33,302 bases of DNA from Butyricicoccus sp. Its GTDB lineage: Bacteria; Bacillota; Clostridia; Oscillospirales; Butyricicoccaceae. The notes below the pieces were generated by a model. That model worked only from the letters and a program-made list of their open reading frames with translations, was not told where the DNA came from and ran no database searches. Of the stretch, positions 25,120 through 33,267 are shown piece after piece. Made by a program: the position numbers and the translations under genes. The first letter of the stretch is position 1; each line of letters starts with the position of its first letter. The stretch lies in NCBI GenBank assembly GCA_020025755.1, contig JAHHRO010000025.1, forward strand, positions 1 to 33,302. The letters are read 5' to 3'.

Positions 25120-27399
25120 ATGTTCCATAGACTGAGCCGCGTGATGCTGTGCGTATGTGCGCTTTTTGTATTGGGCATGGGCGCAGCGCAGGCGGCGATG
25201 CCGGCAGGCTCTTTGTTTGCCGTACCCAAGACCGGCATGGACGGAGTGGAGCGTTGGGGGTATATGAATGAGAGCGGAAAAATGGTGATCGACTCGCTTT
25301 ATACTATGGCGGAGCCGTTCGATATTTCCGGTGTGGCAGCGGTGTACAATGAAAAAGGCGAAGCCGCGCTCATAAACGACAAGGGCGAGAACCTGACCGG
25401 CTGGCAGCGTGCGCCGCAGTCAGTGGAATATGAAAACAGCATTGCGGCGTTCCGCTATGCCGACCGCACGGCGTATTTCACGGCGTCCGGCAGCCGAATC
25501 GGAGAATTTATCGGTGCGGTTGGGTTTCCGCGCGATGAGCGCGTGTGCGTCAAGGTCGGACAGGGCGAAAAGACACGGTATGGCTATGTGGATCTTCAGG
25601 GCAGCCCAGTGATCGAGCCGCGATATCTGGAGGCGGAGCAGTTTTTCGGTGGGCGCGCTTTGGTGCGTGACCTGCTGGGCAACTGCCACTTGATCGGCAG
25701 GGATGGCAAAGAGGTGCTTGCCCTGCCACCCAGTGCAGATCCGGCGTATCTCAAGATCTATGAGGGGGATGTCGCAATCTTCAAGAGTCAGGCGCAGAAG
25801 TACGCACTTTATTCCCTCGGAAAAAAGGAATTCCTCGCCAGCTATTCCTATGACGAAATTCGACCCTTTGCGAATAAACGCGCGATGATGCGCGTGGATA
25901 CCAAATGGGGGCTGATGGATGAAAAGGGGCAGGAGATCGTGCCGCCGACTTACCCCTATATGAGTTATCTCGGCAGCGGACTCTATGCCGTGCGCGGTGT
26001 GGATGCCGGTGCAGCGGTCATGGATCGGGATGGAAAAATCGTTTACCGCACGGAAGCCTATGCAGGCGGCTTTGAAATGTTCCGCTACGGCATTTCATGG
26101 CATGGCACACTCACGGGCGACCTCGTCTTTTTCAATGCAACGGGCGGACTGCGGAAAACCGTTTCCGGCATTGAAAATCCGGAGATCGTCGCCTCGACCG
26201 TCGTGCGCGTCCAGCGTGACGGCAAAACGCAGTATATGAACATATACAGCGGAAAGATGCTCTATGAGAATGTACGCGAATACAAACTTGAGGGCGGCAT
26301 TCAGGTCACGACCGAGACCTATGAAAAATATCTCGGCATGAAAGAGGACGGCACGGAATATGGCTGGTATGTGGAATACCCGAAGCTCGCTGGCATGAAG
26401 GATGAAGCCTTACAGACGCGCATCAACAATACCCTGCGAGACTTCTTCACCGCCGGCCCACAGGGCGAATCCGGCAAGAGTGTGCTGACGGCGACCTATG
26501 GTCTGTCCGTGGAAAATCAGGTGTTGGTCGTATGGGCGAACGGTACGAGCGGTGACGGCAAGGGGATATGGGATACCTCTATCGGCATCGACCTCAAGAC
26601 CGGCGCACGCTACACCGCCGAACAGGATCTCTTTAATGATAAGATGTTTTCCGTCACCATGGACCTGCTTCCCGAGAAAGCACCGTACTATAGTTCACCG
26701 CGCATGGATAAAACCGGCGTGACTTTCTTCCTGCGCCATGCCGCGACCAAGACCGCACAGGCATACAGCGAAAGCGTACACCTGACGTTCGACCAGCTCG
26801 CGGAAGCGATCGACCTCGACGGCGCGTGCTATCGTGCGCTGACCGGCTTTGCCGGAACGGTCTATCCCGATGTGCCCTATCGGCACTGGGCATTTCCCTA
26901 TGTGACCGAGATCGGACGGCGCGGACTGATGCAGGGCGACCAGAACGGCTTCCGTCCAGAAGCGGAGATCCGCACGAGCGAGGCTGCCGCCGCGCTGGCG
27001 CGTATGCTCAAACTGCCCGAAGGCACAATGCCCGGCGTTCCCTCCGATAAATGGTACGCAAAGGAACTTGGCGCACTCTACAAGGCCGACCTGCTCAAAG
27101 GCTTCTCCATCTATTGGTTCGATCCGGAAAGCGTCATGAGCCGCGCCGATGCCATGCAGCTCATTGCAAATGTGCTCACCTATCAGGATCGCGCCGGACG
27201 GGAAATGACCTCCGAAGAAGTCATTCAGCAGATCGAACGCTTTACGGATTTCGACAGCATCCCCGAGGATCGCCGCCGCGCTGCCGCCATCTGCGTCCGT
27301 GCGAGTGTCGTACAGGGCGATGAAAGAGGGCTGCGCCCGAACGATGCCTTCACGCGCGCCGAGTTTGCCAAAATATTACTCGAACTCGTGAAAAAATGA
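25120..27399 (+). CDS. WG-repeat protein with C-terminal SLH anchor
   Basis: A secreted 759-residue protein. The signal peptide (about 1-26, ending GAAQAA) is followed by WG-type repeats (about 30-330: RWGYMNESGKMVIDSLY, RYGYVDLQGSPVIEPRY, KWGLMDEKGQEIVPPTY). The next region (about 400-570) resembles the DUF3298/RsiV-like fold: YVEYPKLAGMKDEALQTRINNTLRDFF. Three SLH motifs close the chain (about 575-640, 640-695 and 705-759). GGGAGG lies 10 bases before the ATG at 25120. It shares SLH anchoring with its giant neighbours but carries the anchor at the other end. Base composition is more GC-rich than in the S-layer genes. It lies between the two identical 5' segments and so would be lost by recombination between them. 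Confidence 0.85.
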   Translation: MFHRLSRVMLCVCALFVLGMGAAQAAMPAGSLFAVPKTGMDGVERWGYMNESGKMVIDSLYTMAEPFDISGVAAVYNEKGEAALINDKGENLTGWQRAPQSVEYENSIAAFRYADRTAYFTASGSRIGEFIGAVGFPRDERVCVKVGQGEKTRYGYVDLQGSPVIEPRYLEAEQFFGGRALVRDLLGNCHLIGRDGKEVLALPPSADPAYLKIYEGDVAIFKSQAQKYALYSLGKKEFLASYSYDEIRPFANKRAMMRVDTKWGLMDEKGQEIVPPTYPYMSYLGSGLYAVRGVDAGAAVMDRDGKIVYRTEAYAGGFEMFRYGISWHGTLTGDLVFFNATGGLRKTVSGIENPEIVASTVVRVQRDGKTQYMNIYSGKMLYENVREYKLEGGIQVTTETYEKYLGMKEDGTEYGWYVEYPKLAGMKDEALQTRINNTLRDFFTAGPQGESGKSVLTATYGLSVENQVLVVWANGTSGDGKGIWDTSIGIDLKTGARYTAEQDLFNDKMFSVTMDLLPEKAPYYSSPRMDKTGVTFFLRHAATKTAQAYSESVHLTFDQLAEAIDLDGACYRALTGFAGTVYPDVPYRHWAFPYVTEIGRRGLMQGDQNGFRPEAEIRTSEAAAALARMLKLPEGTMPGVPSDKWYAKELGALYKADLLKGFSIYWFDPESVMSRADAMQLIANVLTYQDRAGREMTSEEVIQQIERFTDFDSIPEDRRRAAAICVRASVVQGDERGLRPNDAFTRAEFAKILLELVKK

Positions 27400-27412
27400 C
27401 ATAGAGACCCCA

Positions 27413-27449
27413 AAGAGGCTCTGACATACGTCAGAGCCTCTTGTCTATT
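27413..27449 (+). terminator. Terminator after the WG/SLH gene
   Basis: A perfect 13-bp stem AAGAGGCTCTGAC/GTCAGAGCCTCTT with an ATAC loop, followed by an imperfect T-run. Confidence 0.85.
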
Positions 27450-27549
27450 TTCCTGCATAGCACAGCGGTTTTTCGCGCCGGATTTGTGAAAAGTATACGC
27501 GTAATGTAATCATGGCGCGTGTTTTTAACCCGTTGTTGTCACGAAACTT

Positions 27550-27649
27550 GTGTAATATTACACTTGTGTTACATGGGGATGTGTCACATTGACTTTGTAT
27601 TTTGAGACTGGTATCATAGGAACATACACAAGGTGGGGGAGAACCCCGC
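27550..27649 (+). promoter_or_regulatory. Promoter, palindrome and leader of S-layer gene 2
   Basis: TTGACT (27589-27594), a 17-base spacer, TATCAT (27612-27617) with an extended TGG. Upstream is a perfect palindrome GTGTAATATTACAC (27550-27563) absent from gene 1. TGTTACA at 27567-27573 is at the same offset as in gene 1. The hairpin leader (27633-27649) is identical to that of gene 1. Confidence 0.7.
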
Positions 27650-27674
27650 AAGAATAAAAGGAGGAAATATTCCT

Positions 27675-30600
27675 ATGAAGAATCTTAAGAAGGTTCTTGC
27701 TATGGTACTGGCTTTCGCTTGCACATTCACTATGTTCGCAAGTGCAAAGATGTACGAGGATGTCCAGCCGGGCACCGAGTTCTCTGAAGCTATCACCATG
27801 CTGTCTGATCTGGGTGTTATCCAGGGTAAGACCGACAACAAGTATCATCCGGAAGACACCATCACCCGTGCAGAGGCTTGCATGCTGATCACCCGTCTGA
27901 TGACTGGCGACCCGACCGCAGCAGGTTTCGGCGGCGCACATCACTTTAAGGATGTTCCGGCAGGTCACTGGGCTAGCTCCGCAATCGGCTACTGTGTAGT
28001 AAACGGCGTTGCAGTTGGCGTTGATGCAGCTGGTACAAAGTTTGAGCCGAACCGCCCGATCAAGGACAAGGAATTCGTAACCATGGTCGTTCGTGCACTG
28101 GGCTACGAGACTCCGGATATGAAGCAGAACTTCCCGTTCGGCTATATGTCTGCTGCTCGTGCAATCGGTCTGCTGGAAGACGTGAACATGATCCCGGATA
28201 CCGATGCACTCCGTGGTGAGGACGCTCAGGTCATCTACAACGCAATGTTCGCTGATTACGCACGCGGCGCAAAGCGCACAAACGTTGCACATGGTACTTC
28301 TGTTGAGACCTACCCGACTCTGGCTGAGTCCATATGGCACCTGAACCGTGCTGCTCTCGGTACTTGGAACAAGAAGGACAACGAGGACGTTACTCTGAGC
28401 AACTGTAAGGCTCATACTTGGGTCATCCTCGGCGAGGCTCAGGACGAGGAGAATGCTCTGCTCGCTCTGGCGATCGATGACAACGAAGACACCGATCTGT
28501 ACAAGTCTGAAGAGAAGAAGCACCAGTACAAGGCATACAAGTTCAAGTATGAAGGTACTGCTGATATCGACGCTCTGCGCGGCTACAAGGTTGAGCTGTG
28601 GGGTGCTGGCAAGCACGGCGAGCCGGTTTGGGAGAAGGACGGCGAGAAGTTCGTTTACTCCAACGACTGGAAGATCAAGGCGATCAAGACCGTTAAGAAC
28701 CAGACCAAGTTCGATTACAACCCGTCCATGGCTGATCGCAAGAGCAAGGATGGCTCTATCGAGCTGAACGAGGAGACCAAGCTGTCTCTGGGTTCTGCAG
28801 CTGACAATGCAAAGCTGGTAAAGCAGGAGCAGGGTGTCAAGGAAGTTGTAACCTTTGCTGCTGACGAGCTGAACACCATCAAGGTGAAGGACGGCGATGC
28901 CCTCGAAGAGGCTCTGAACGTTCGCAATGGTATGCAGTACCAGCTGATCGACTGGAACAACGACAAGGAGATCGACTGGGTAGTTGTTGACGAAGCTCGC
29001 TACTACAAGGTAGAGTCTGCTACCTCTAAGCGTGTCAATGTTACTTCTATGGCTGGCGACAACCTGAAGTCTGACAAGGACAGCGTAACTGAGACCTGGA
29101 AGCTGGATGGTTCCGAGAAGATCGGCAAGAACCTGGCTGACAAGGACGTTAAGATCAAGTATGAAGTTCCGGAAGGCCTGAAGGAAGGCGACATCGTAGA
29201 GGTTACCTACAAGGTTACTTACGACGGTGCTCAGATGATCACTGCAACTGCTAAGGTTGTTGATACTGAGAACGAGAAGCTGGAAGAAGTTGGTACCAAG
29301 GATGGTCTGACCCTCACTTTCGGCGACAAGGAACTGAAGGTTGCACAGAATGCGCGTAAGGATGGCGGCGATGTGATCGTTCCAGCTAATCCGCAGGCAT
29401 ACGAAGACTTCAACGGCGAAGAACTGGGCACTGAGTTCGCAGTTACTAAGAACCGTAACGGATTCATCGTATACTCTGACTATGCAACTGAGTCCTCTAA
29501 CTACATGATGGTTCTGAACACCTATGGTGGTAAGGACACAACCGGCAACCGTGATCTGGCAGTTATCGACTTCGTTGATGCAAACAACACAGAGCACAAG
29601 GATGTTAAGGTTTCTTCCAGCGCACGCGTACTGGATAAGGATGGTAATACCCTGTCAACTCAGCACAACAATGCTTATGACAAGCGTAAGTTTGATGAGG
29701 CACAGGTTGTTGGTAATGTCTTCAAGTACTGGACTGATGCGGATGGTGTCATCACCAAGATGCAGGCTGTCTTTACTGCAGATGATGCAAAGGCTGATTC
29801 TGCGAAGGAATCCTACAAGTACGATGCTGATGCGGATCGTCTGATCGATAAGAACACCAAGTATGTCGCTTCTCTGGAAGATGCAAATGTGATCTTTGCT
29901 GTTAAGGAAGGTTATATTAAGGGCGATAACAATGGTGGCGTATTCCGTACAGACCTGAAGGTGAACAGTGCTGATGTACTGGCAACTAAGCAGAAGGATA
30001 TTCCGGACATTGGTTATGGTGATACGACAAACAAGGAGTTGTTGCCAGATTCTAATCCCTCCACATTTAATGCTTGGTTGGGTAGCAATAAGGACAATGA
30101 CAATCATTTTGTTGTGAACCTGAACAAGAACAATGAAGCAACTGCTGCGGTTCTTGGTGTTGATAACTTCAACAAGTTCAATGCTGGTTCTACAAAGCTG
30201 GGTCTGGTTACCAATGTATCCGAGCGCAATGGCGGTACCATCAAGGCTGAGGTTGCATTTGATGGTAAGGTTGAAACTATTGCATCTGCTGAGAAGCAGG
30301 ACTTCGAGGATATCGTAAAGGTATTTGACGGTCAGAATGATCAGGATGTTACTGGCGTAGATGCTACCATTTCTGCAGCTGGAAACGGTGTATTCCATGG
30401 TAAGAAGCTGTCTACCGTTGTTAATAAGGGTGGTCAGTATGCCGAAATCACCACCGATGCAGATGGCAAGCTGACTAAGCTGGTATTCCTTGATGATGAT
30501 ACCACAAAGGGCAATCAGAATAAGCTGCAGGGTCACTACTACAGTGTATCTCGTAACCTCGTTCTGAACGTTTCTGATAAGAACCTGAAGTACAACCTGA

Positions 30601-32564
30601 ACAACAACGAGACTTATCATGATGTCGTTGCAGCACAGTACTTTGCTTCCTCTGATGATCTGTACACTGTTGGTCGTCTGGAAGCATCCAGCGCAGGCTA
30701 TGCAGATGAGGCGAAGTTCTATGAGATCACAGCAAAGCCGTCTCGTCATGATAGAGACTATGCTGGTACTCAGCTGTCTGTAAACGCTGGCTTTGATGAT
30801 CTGGATCAGCGTGATATCAAGGTTGCAGAGAAGAATGACATTGATTTCAATGAGCAGTTCTACAACACCAAGAAGAACATCTATGAGATTGCTGACCTTG
30901 CATTCAACAGCGATGATAAGCTGGTAGCAGTTTACTCCTTTGATGCTATGGATGAGCAGGACACAAAGGGCATTGTTCAGTTCAAAAATGGCAATCCTAA
31001 GGCAAGCTATGATGCAGGCGATGCACTCAACATGACTGCAGGCATGATGGACGGTACTGCTGTTCCACCACAGATGGGTTACGCAGTATTTAATGAGAAT
31101 GGTAATAATGTCTCTAACTTGTTCACCATTTCTGGTGGTACCATCACTGTAAAGACAGAGACTCCAAATGGTGTCTACTATGTTCGTCTGCTTGATAGAG
31201 ACTACAAGCCAATGCCTGGTAGCTACAAGTTTGTTGTTGGAAACACCACAACTACTAACCCAATCAACATTACTAAGGTTGATTTTGTAGATGCGCAGAA
31301 TTCTCCTAGCAATACAGCATACATTAGCAAGGATGGACATTCTTTTGACATTAAGGTTACCACTACTTCTCCTGTAACACGTGCTGCAGTTAATGCTACC
31401 TTGACCAAGGATAACATCGATGCTTATGATGATGGCGTGCGTCTGAATGTTACAGATGTAGTAGCGAAGGCAACTACTGATGTTTACACTGTAACTGTTG
31501 CAGAGACTATTGCGGCTGGTTCCCAGATGAAGGTTTCTGTTATTGCTAGCAAGAATATTCAGGTGAATGGTCAGACAACTGGTAATGTAGTGGGTACTGC
31601 TACTGATACTCAGGTTACCCCAGATGCTCCAGTTGTTGTTGCTGATGGTGCGCAGCTGGTAAATGTTGATGGTGAAGAGCAGAAAGAAGTTTATCCTGCA
31701 AAGGAGATTTACTTCCAGCTCACCAAGGGTGGCAAGCCTCTGGAAACTCAGGTTGAAAAAGTAAGCATCTTGGGCGCGAATGGTTTCTCTCATAAGGATG
31801 TAACCGTAGAAGGCAGCAGCACTGGTATGTACATGATTACCAACAAGACGGCTAGCAACAATGTTCCAGCAGGTACATACTATATTGGTATCAACGGTGT
31901 GAAGGATCCATCTTTGAAGATTACTGTTTCTGACAACAGCAATTTTGCCTTCACGGTTGGTGGTCAGTCTGCTAATGCTAACTCGCAGGTAGACCTTGCT
32001 CTCGGTACTGCAGAGCTCGCAATTGCAGGTACTGGTGTTCAGTCTGTAAAGTTGGAAGAACTGGGATCAGAGGGCTCTAACTTGACTGGTAAAGTTGAAT
32101 TGGGCGATGTAAGTGATGGAATTGCAAAAAAATTGATTATCAAGGATGTAAATGCTGCAATTTCTGCGAATAATAAGGTTACCGTTGTCGCTACAATGAA
32201 GGATGGTTCTGAGAAAAAAGTTGTTGTTACTGTTACCACGAAAAAGCATGCTTTGACTACGTTTGAAGTTTCTGCAAGCAAGTCGAAGAAGACTGAAGTT
32301 CGTGTAAAGGTTGACGATGAAGCAATTGCGAAAAAGTTGGCAGGAGAACTGCAGACTAATAACGTAACTGTTAAGAGTGGGTCTGCAGAGAATGTATCCT
32401 CTGGTACTGATCGTGCATGCTCTGCTATTGCAGCAGAGGGTGACACAATTGTATTGACCATTGCTGAATTTCAATCTGATTCACATGTAGGTGTTAAGTT
32501 TGCTGCAACAAATTCCTTTGAGGAAAAGAATGCTTTGGCAAATGGCGTAGCAGCTGGCAACTAA
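27675..32564 (+). CDS. Giant SLH-domain S-layer-like protein 2
   Basis: A secreted 1629-residue paralogue of the protein at 19897, with the same signal peptide, three SLH repeats and first 525 residues. Beyond that it shares blocks (for example VNSADVLATKQKDIPDIG and SAEKQDFEDIVKVFDG) but differs increasingly. The last 500 residues are unrelated by eye to those of protein 1 and read as Ig-like beta domains (YPAKEIYFQLTKGGKPL, GTYYIGINGVKDPSLKITV). The -35 (TTGACT) is nearer consensus than that of gene 1 (TTGAAT), so it could be the stronger unit. Either or both may be the expressed S-layer subunit; the sequence cannot tell. Confidence 0.85.
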   Translation: MKNLKKVLAMVLAFACTFTMFASAKMYEDVQPGTEFSEAITMLSDLGVIQGKTDNKYHPEDTITRAEACMLITRLMTGDPTAAGFGGAHHFKDVPAGHWASSAIGYCVVNGVAVGVDAAGTKFEPNRPIKDKEFVTMVVRALGYETPDMKQNFPFGYMSAARAIGLLEDVNMIPDTDALRGEDAQVIYNAMFADYARGAKRTNVAHGTSVETYPTLAESIWHLNRAALGTWNKKDNEDVTLSNCKAHTWVILGEAQDEENALLALAIDDNEDTDLYKSEEKKHQYKAYKFKYEGTADIDALRGYKVELWGAGKHGEPVWEKDGEKFVYSNDWKIKAIKTVKNQTKFDYNPSMADRKSKDGSIELNEETKLSLGSAADNAKLVKQEQGVKEVVTFAADELNTIKVKDGDALEEALNVRNGMQYQLIDWNNDKEIDWVVVDEARYYKVESATSKRVNVTSMAGDNLKSDKDSVTETWKLDGSEKIGKNLADKDVKIKYEVPEGLKEGDIVEVTYKVTYDGAQMITATAKVVDTENEKLEEVGTKDGLTLTFGDKELKVAQNARKDGGDVIVPANPQAYEDFNGEELGTEFAVTKNRNGFIVYSDYATESSNYMMVLNTYGGKDTTGNRDLAVIDFVDANNTEHKDVKVSSSARVLDKDGNTLSTQHNNAYDKRKFDEAQVVGNVFKYWTDADGVITKMQAVFTADDAKADSAKESYKYDADADRLIDKNTKYVASLEDANVIFAVKEGYIKGDNNGGVFRTDLKVNSADVLATKQKDIPDIGYGDTTNKELLPDSNPSTFNAWLGSNKDNDNHFVVNLNKNNEATAAVLGVDNFNKFNAGSTKLGLVTNVSERNGGTIKAEVAFDGKVETIASAEKQDFEDIVKVFDGQNDQDVTGVDATISAAGNGVFHGKKLSTVVNKGGQYAEITTDADGKLTKLVFLDDDTTKGNQNKLQGHYYSVSRNLVLNVSDKNLKYNLNNNETYHDVVAAQYFASSDDLYTVGRLEASSAGYADEAKFYEITAKPSRHDRDYAGTQLSVNAGFDDLDQRDIKVAEKNDIDFNEQFYNTKKNIYEIADLAFNSDDKLVAVYSFDAMDEQDTKGIVQFKNGNPKASYDAGDALNMTAGMMDGTAVPPQMGYAVFNENGNNVSNLFTISGGTITVKTETPNGVYYVRLLDRDYKPMPGSYKFVVGNTTTTNPINITKVDFVDAQNSPSNTAYISKDGHSFDIKVTTTSPVTRAAVNATLTKDNIDAYDDGVRLNVTDVVAKATTDVYTVTVAETIAAGSQMKVSVIASKNIQVNGQTTGNVVGTATDTQVTPDAPVVVADGAQLVNVDGEEQKEVYPAKEIYFQLTKGGKPLETQVEKVSILGANGFSHKDVTVEGSSTGMYMITNKTASNNVPAGTYYIGINGVKDPSLKITVSDNSNFAFTVGGQSANANSQVDLALGTAELAIAGTGVQSVKLEELGSEGSNLTGKVELGDVSDGIAKKLIIKDVNAAISANNKVTVVATMKDGSEKKVVVTVTTKKHALTTFEVSASKSKKTEVRVKVDDEAIAKKLAGELQTNNVTVKSGSAENVSSGTDRACSAIAAEGDTIVLTIAEFQSDSHVGVKFAATNSFEEKNALANGVAAGN

Positions 32565-32641
32565 TCCCTCGCATTTGACCTAAAGTTCATACGCTAGGCT
32601 CACAAATTGGGGCACTCCGAAAGGAGTGCCTCTTTTTGCGT
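32565..32641 (+). terminator. 3' UTR and terminator of S-layer gene 2
   Basis: GGCACTCC/GGAGTGCC with a GAAA loop (32611-32630), then TCTTTTT. It is the near-identical partner of 24871-24947. Confidence 0.9.
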
Positions 32642-32673
32642 TTCTGGGGAGCAGGAGGGTGGACTACTGGAAG

Positions 32674-32972
32674 TTCGAAAAAGTCGAAATAGAAAAGTTC
32701 GATAAAATCGAAATTCAAAACACACACGCGATAAACTTCGATTATTCCGAACAAACTGCCTGAGGCTCTGCGGCAGGGAATCGAAATTTCATTTCACACA
32801 GTAGTGCGTGAAAGTATCGGAGCGCGATCTCTGGCAAAGAGCAGGGGAGAGAATCCCCTTTTTTGATTTCGAAAATATCGAATAGGAAATAAAAAATTTC
32901 GATAGAATCGAATATATCGAAACTATCGAAATTTTGGAACGTGTATTTCATTGAAATTTCGATTGATTCGAA
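32674..32972. repeat. Array of TTCGA-N5-TCGAA inverted repeats
   Basis: Eight 15-bp sites start at 32674, 32698, 32737 (right half CCGAA), 32868, 32898, 32907 and 32916 (left half ATCGA, overlapping the previous site) and 32958. The three sites at 32898-32930 share half-sites at 9-bp steps. An isolated half-site lies at 32781. Larger symmetry is visible too: AAAATTTCGATAG (32893-32905) with CTATCGAAATTTT (32923-32935), and GAAATTTCG/CGAAATTTC (32953-32977). Such sites were not noticed elsewhere in the window. Confidence 0.85.
32792..32864 (+). terminator. Hairpin and intrinsic terminator inside the array
   Basis: TTTCAC/GTGAAA hairpin (32792-32813), then AGGGGA/TCCCCT with a GAGAA loop and six T (32843-32864). 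It could end a third short RNA, but I see no clear promoter for one. Confidence 0.55.
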
Positions 32973-32986
32973 ATTTCGGCAACGCC

Positions 32987-33015
32987 TTGACATCGCCATG
33001 CCAAAGGGCTATACT
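32987..33015 (+). promoter_or_regulatory. Promoter of small RNA 1
   Basis: Consensus TTGACA (32987-32992), a 17-base spacer, TATACT (33010-33015). It lies 14 bases after the last array site. Confidence 0.85.
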
Positions 33016-33021
33016 GAAAGC

Positions 33022-33108
33022 ACAAGAAGGCGCATTACCAGTAGACGGTTATGCCCTCAAGTTGTCAAAAATGACCGCATCTTTAGGCATAGGGGCGGTC
33101 ATTTTGCA
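33022..33108 (+). ncRNA. Small RNA 1 of a tandem pair
   Basis: A transcript of about 87 nt is predicted from the promoter at 32987. It contains a conserved hairpin GCATTACC-agtagac-GGTTATGC (one T-T mismatch) inside a longer GGC/GCC stem, a single-stranded CTCAAGTTGTC, and the terminator AAAATGACCGC/GCGGTCATTTT (33068-33105). No start codon with a ribosome site lies in it. The class is not one I can name. Confidence 0.7.
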
Positions 33109-33143
33109 TGTTCGATAAAAATATGGGTAAAAGCCTGCGCTGC

Positions 33144-33172
33144 TTGACAAATGCGCCGATCTGGCGTATACT
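33144..33172 (+). promoter_or_regulatory. Promoter of small RNA 2
   Basis: Consensus TTGACA (33144-33149), a 17-base spacer, TATACT (33167-33172), the same arrangement as small RNA 1. Confidence 0.85.
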
Positions 33173-33178
33173 GAAAGC

Positions 33179-33267
33179 ATAAAAAAGGGCGCATTACCAG
33201 TAGACGGTTATGCCCTCAGATTGTCAAAAATGACCGAACCTTTGGGACGAGGGGCGGTCATTTTTTT
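33179..33267 (+). ncRNA. Small RNA 2 of a tandem pair
   Basis: A transcript of about 89 nt, closely similar to small RNA 1. It shares GGCGCATTACCAGTAGACGG and TTATGCCCTCA, TTGTCAAAAATGACCG and GGGGCGGTCATTTT. Its GGGC/GCCC stem is complete and its terminator (33226-33267) has a longer T-run, so it may be the more active copy. Differences concentrate in the terminator loop and in the promoter spacer, which suggests selection on the stem-loop and terminator arms. Confidence 0.7.

Noticed and set aside
32674..32972. CRISPR array or plasmid iterons for the TTCGA repeats
   Set aside because: The units are 15-bp palindromes with irregular distances, without spacers of constant length, and no cas or rep gene is near.
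32742..32999. 85-codon minus frame across the palindrome array
   Set aside because: Its Phe/Asp/Ile repeats are the translation of the TCGAA motifs.
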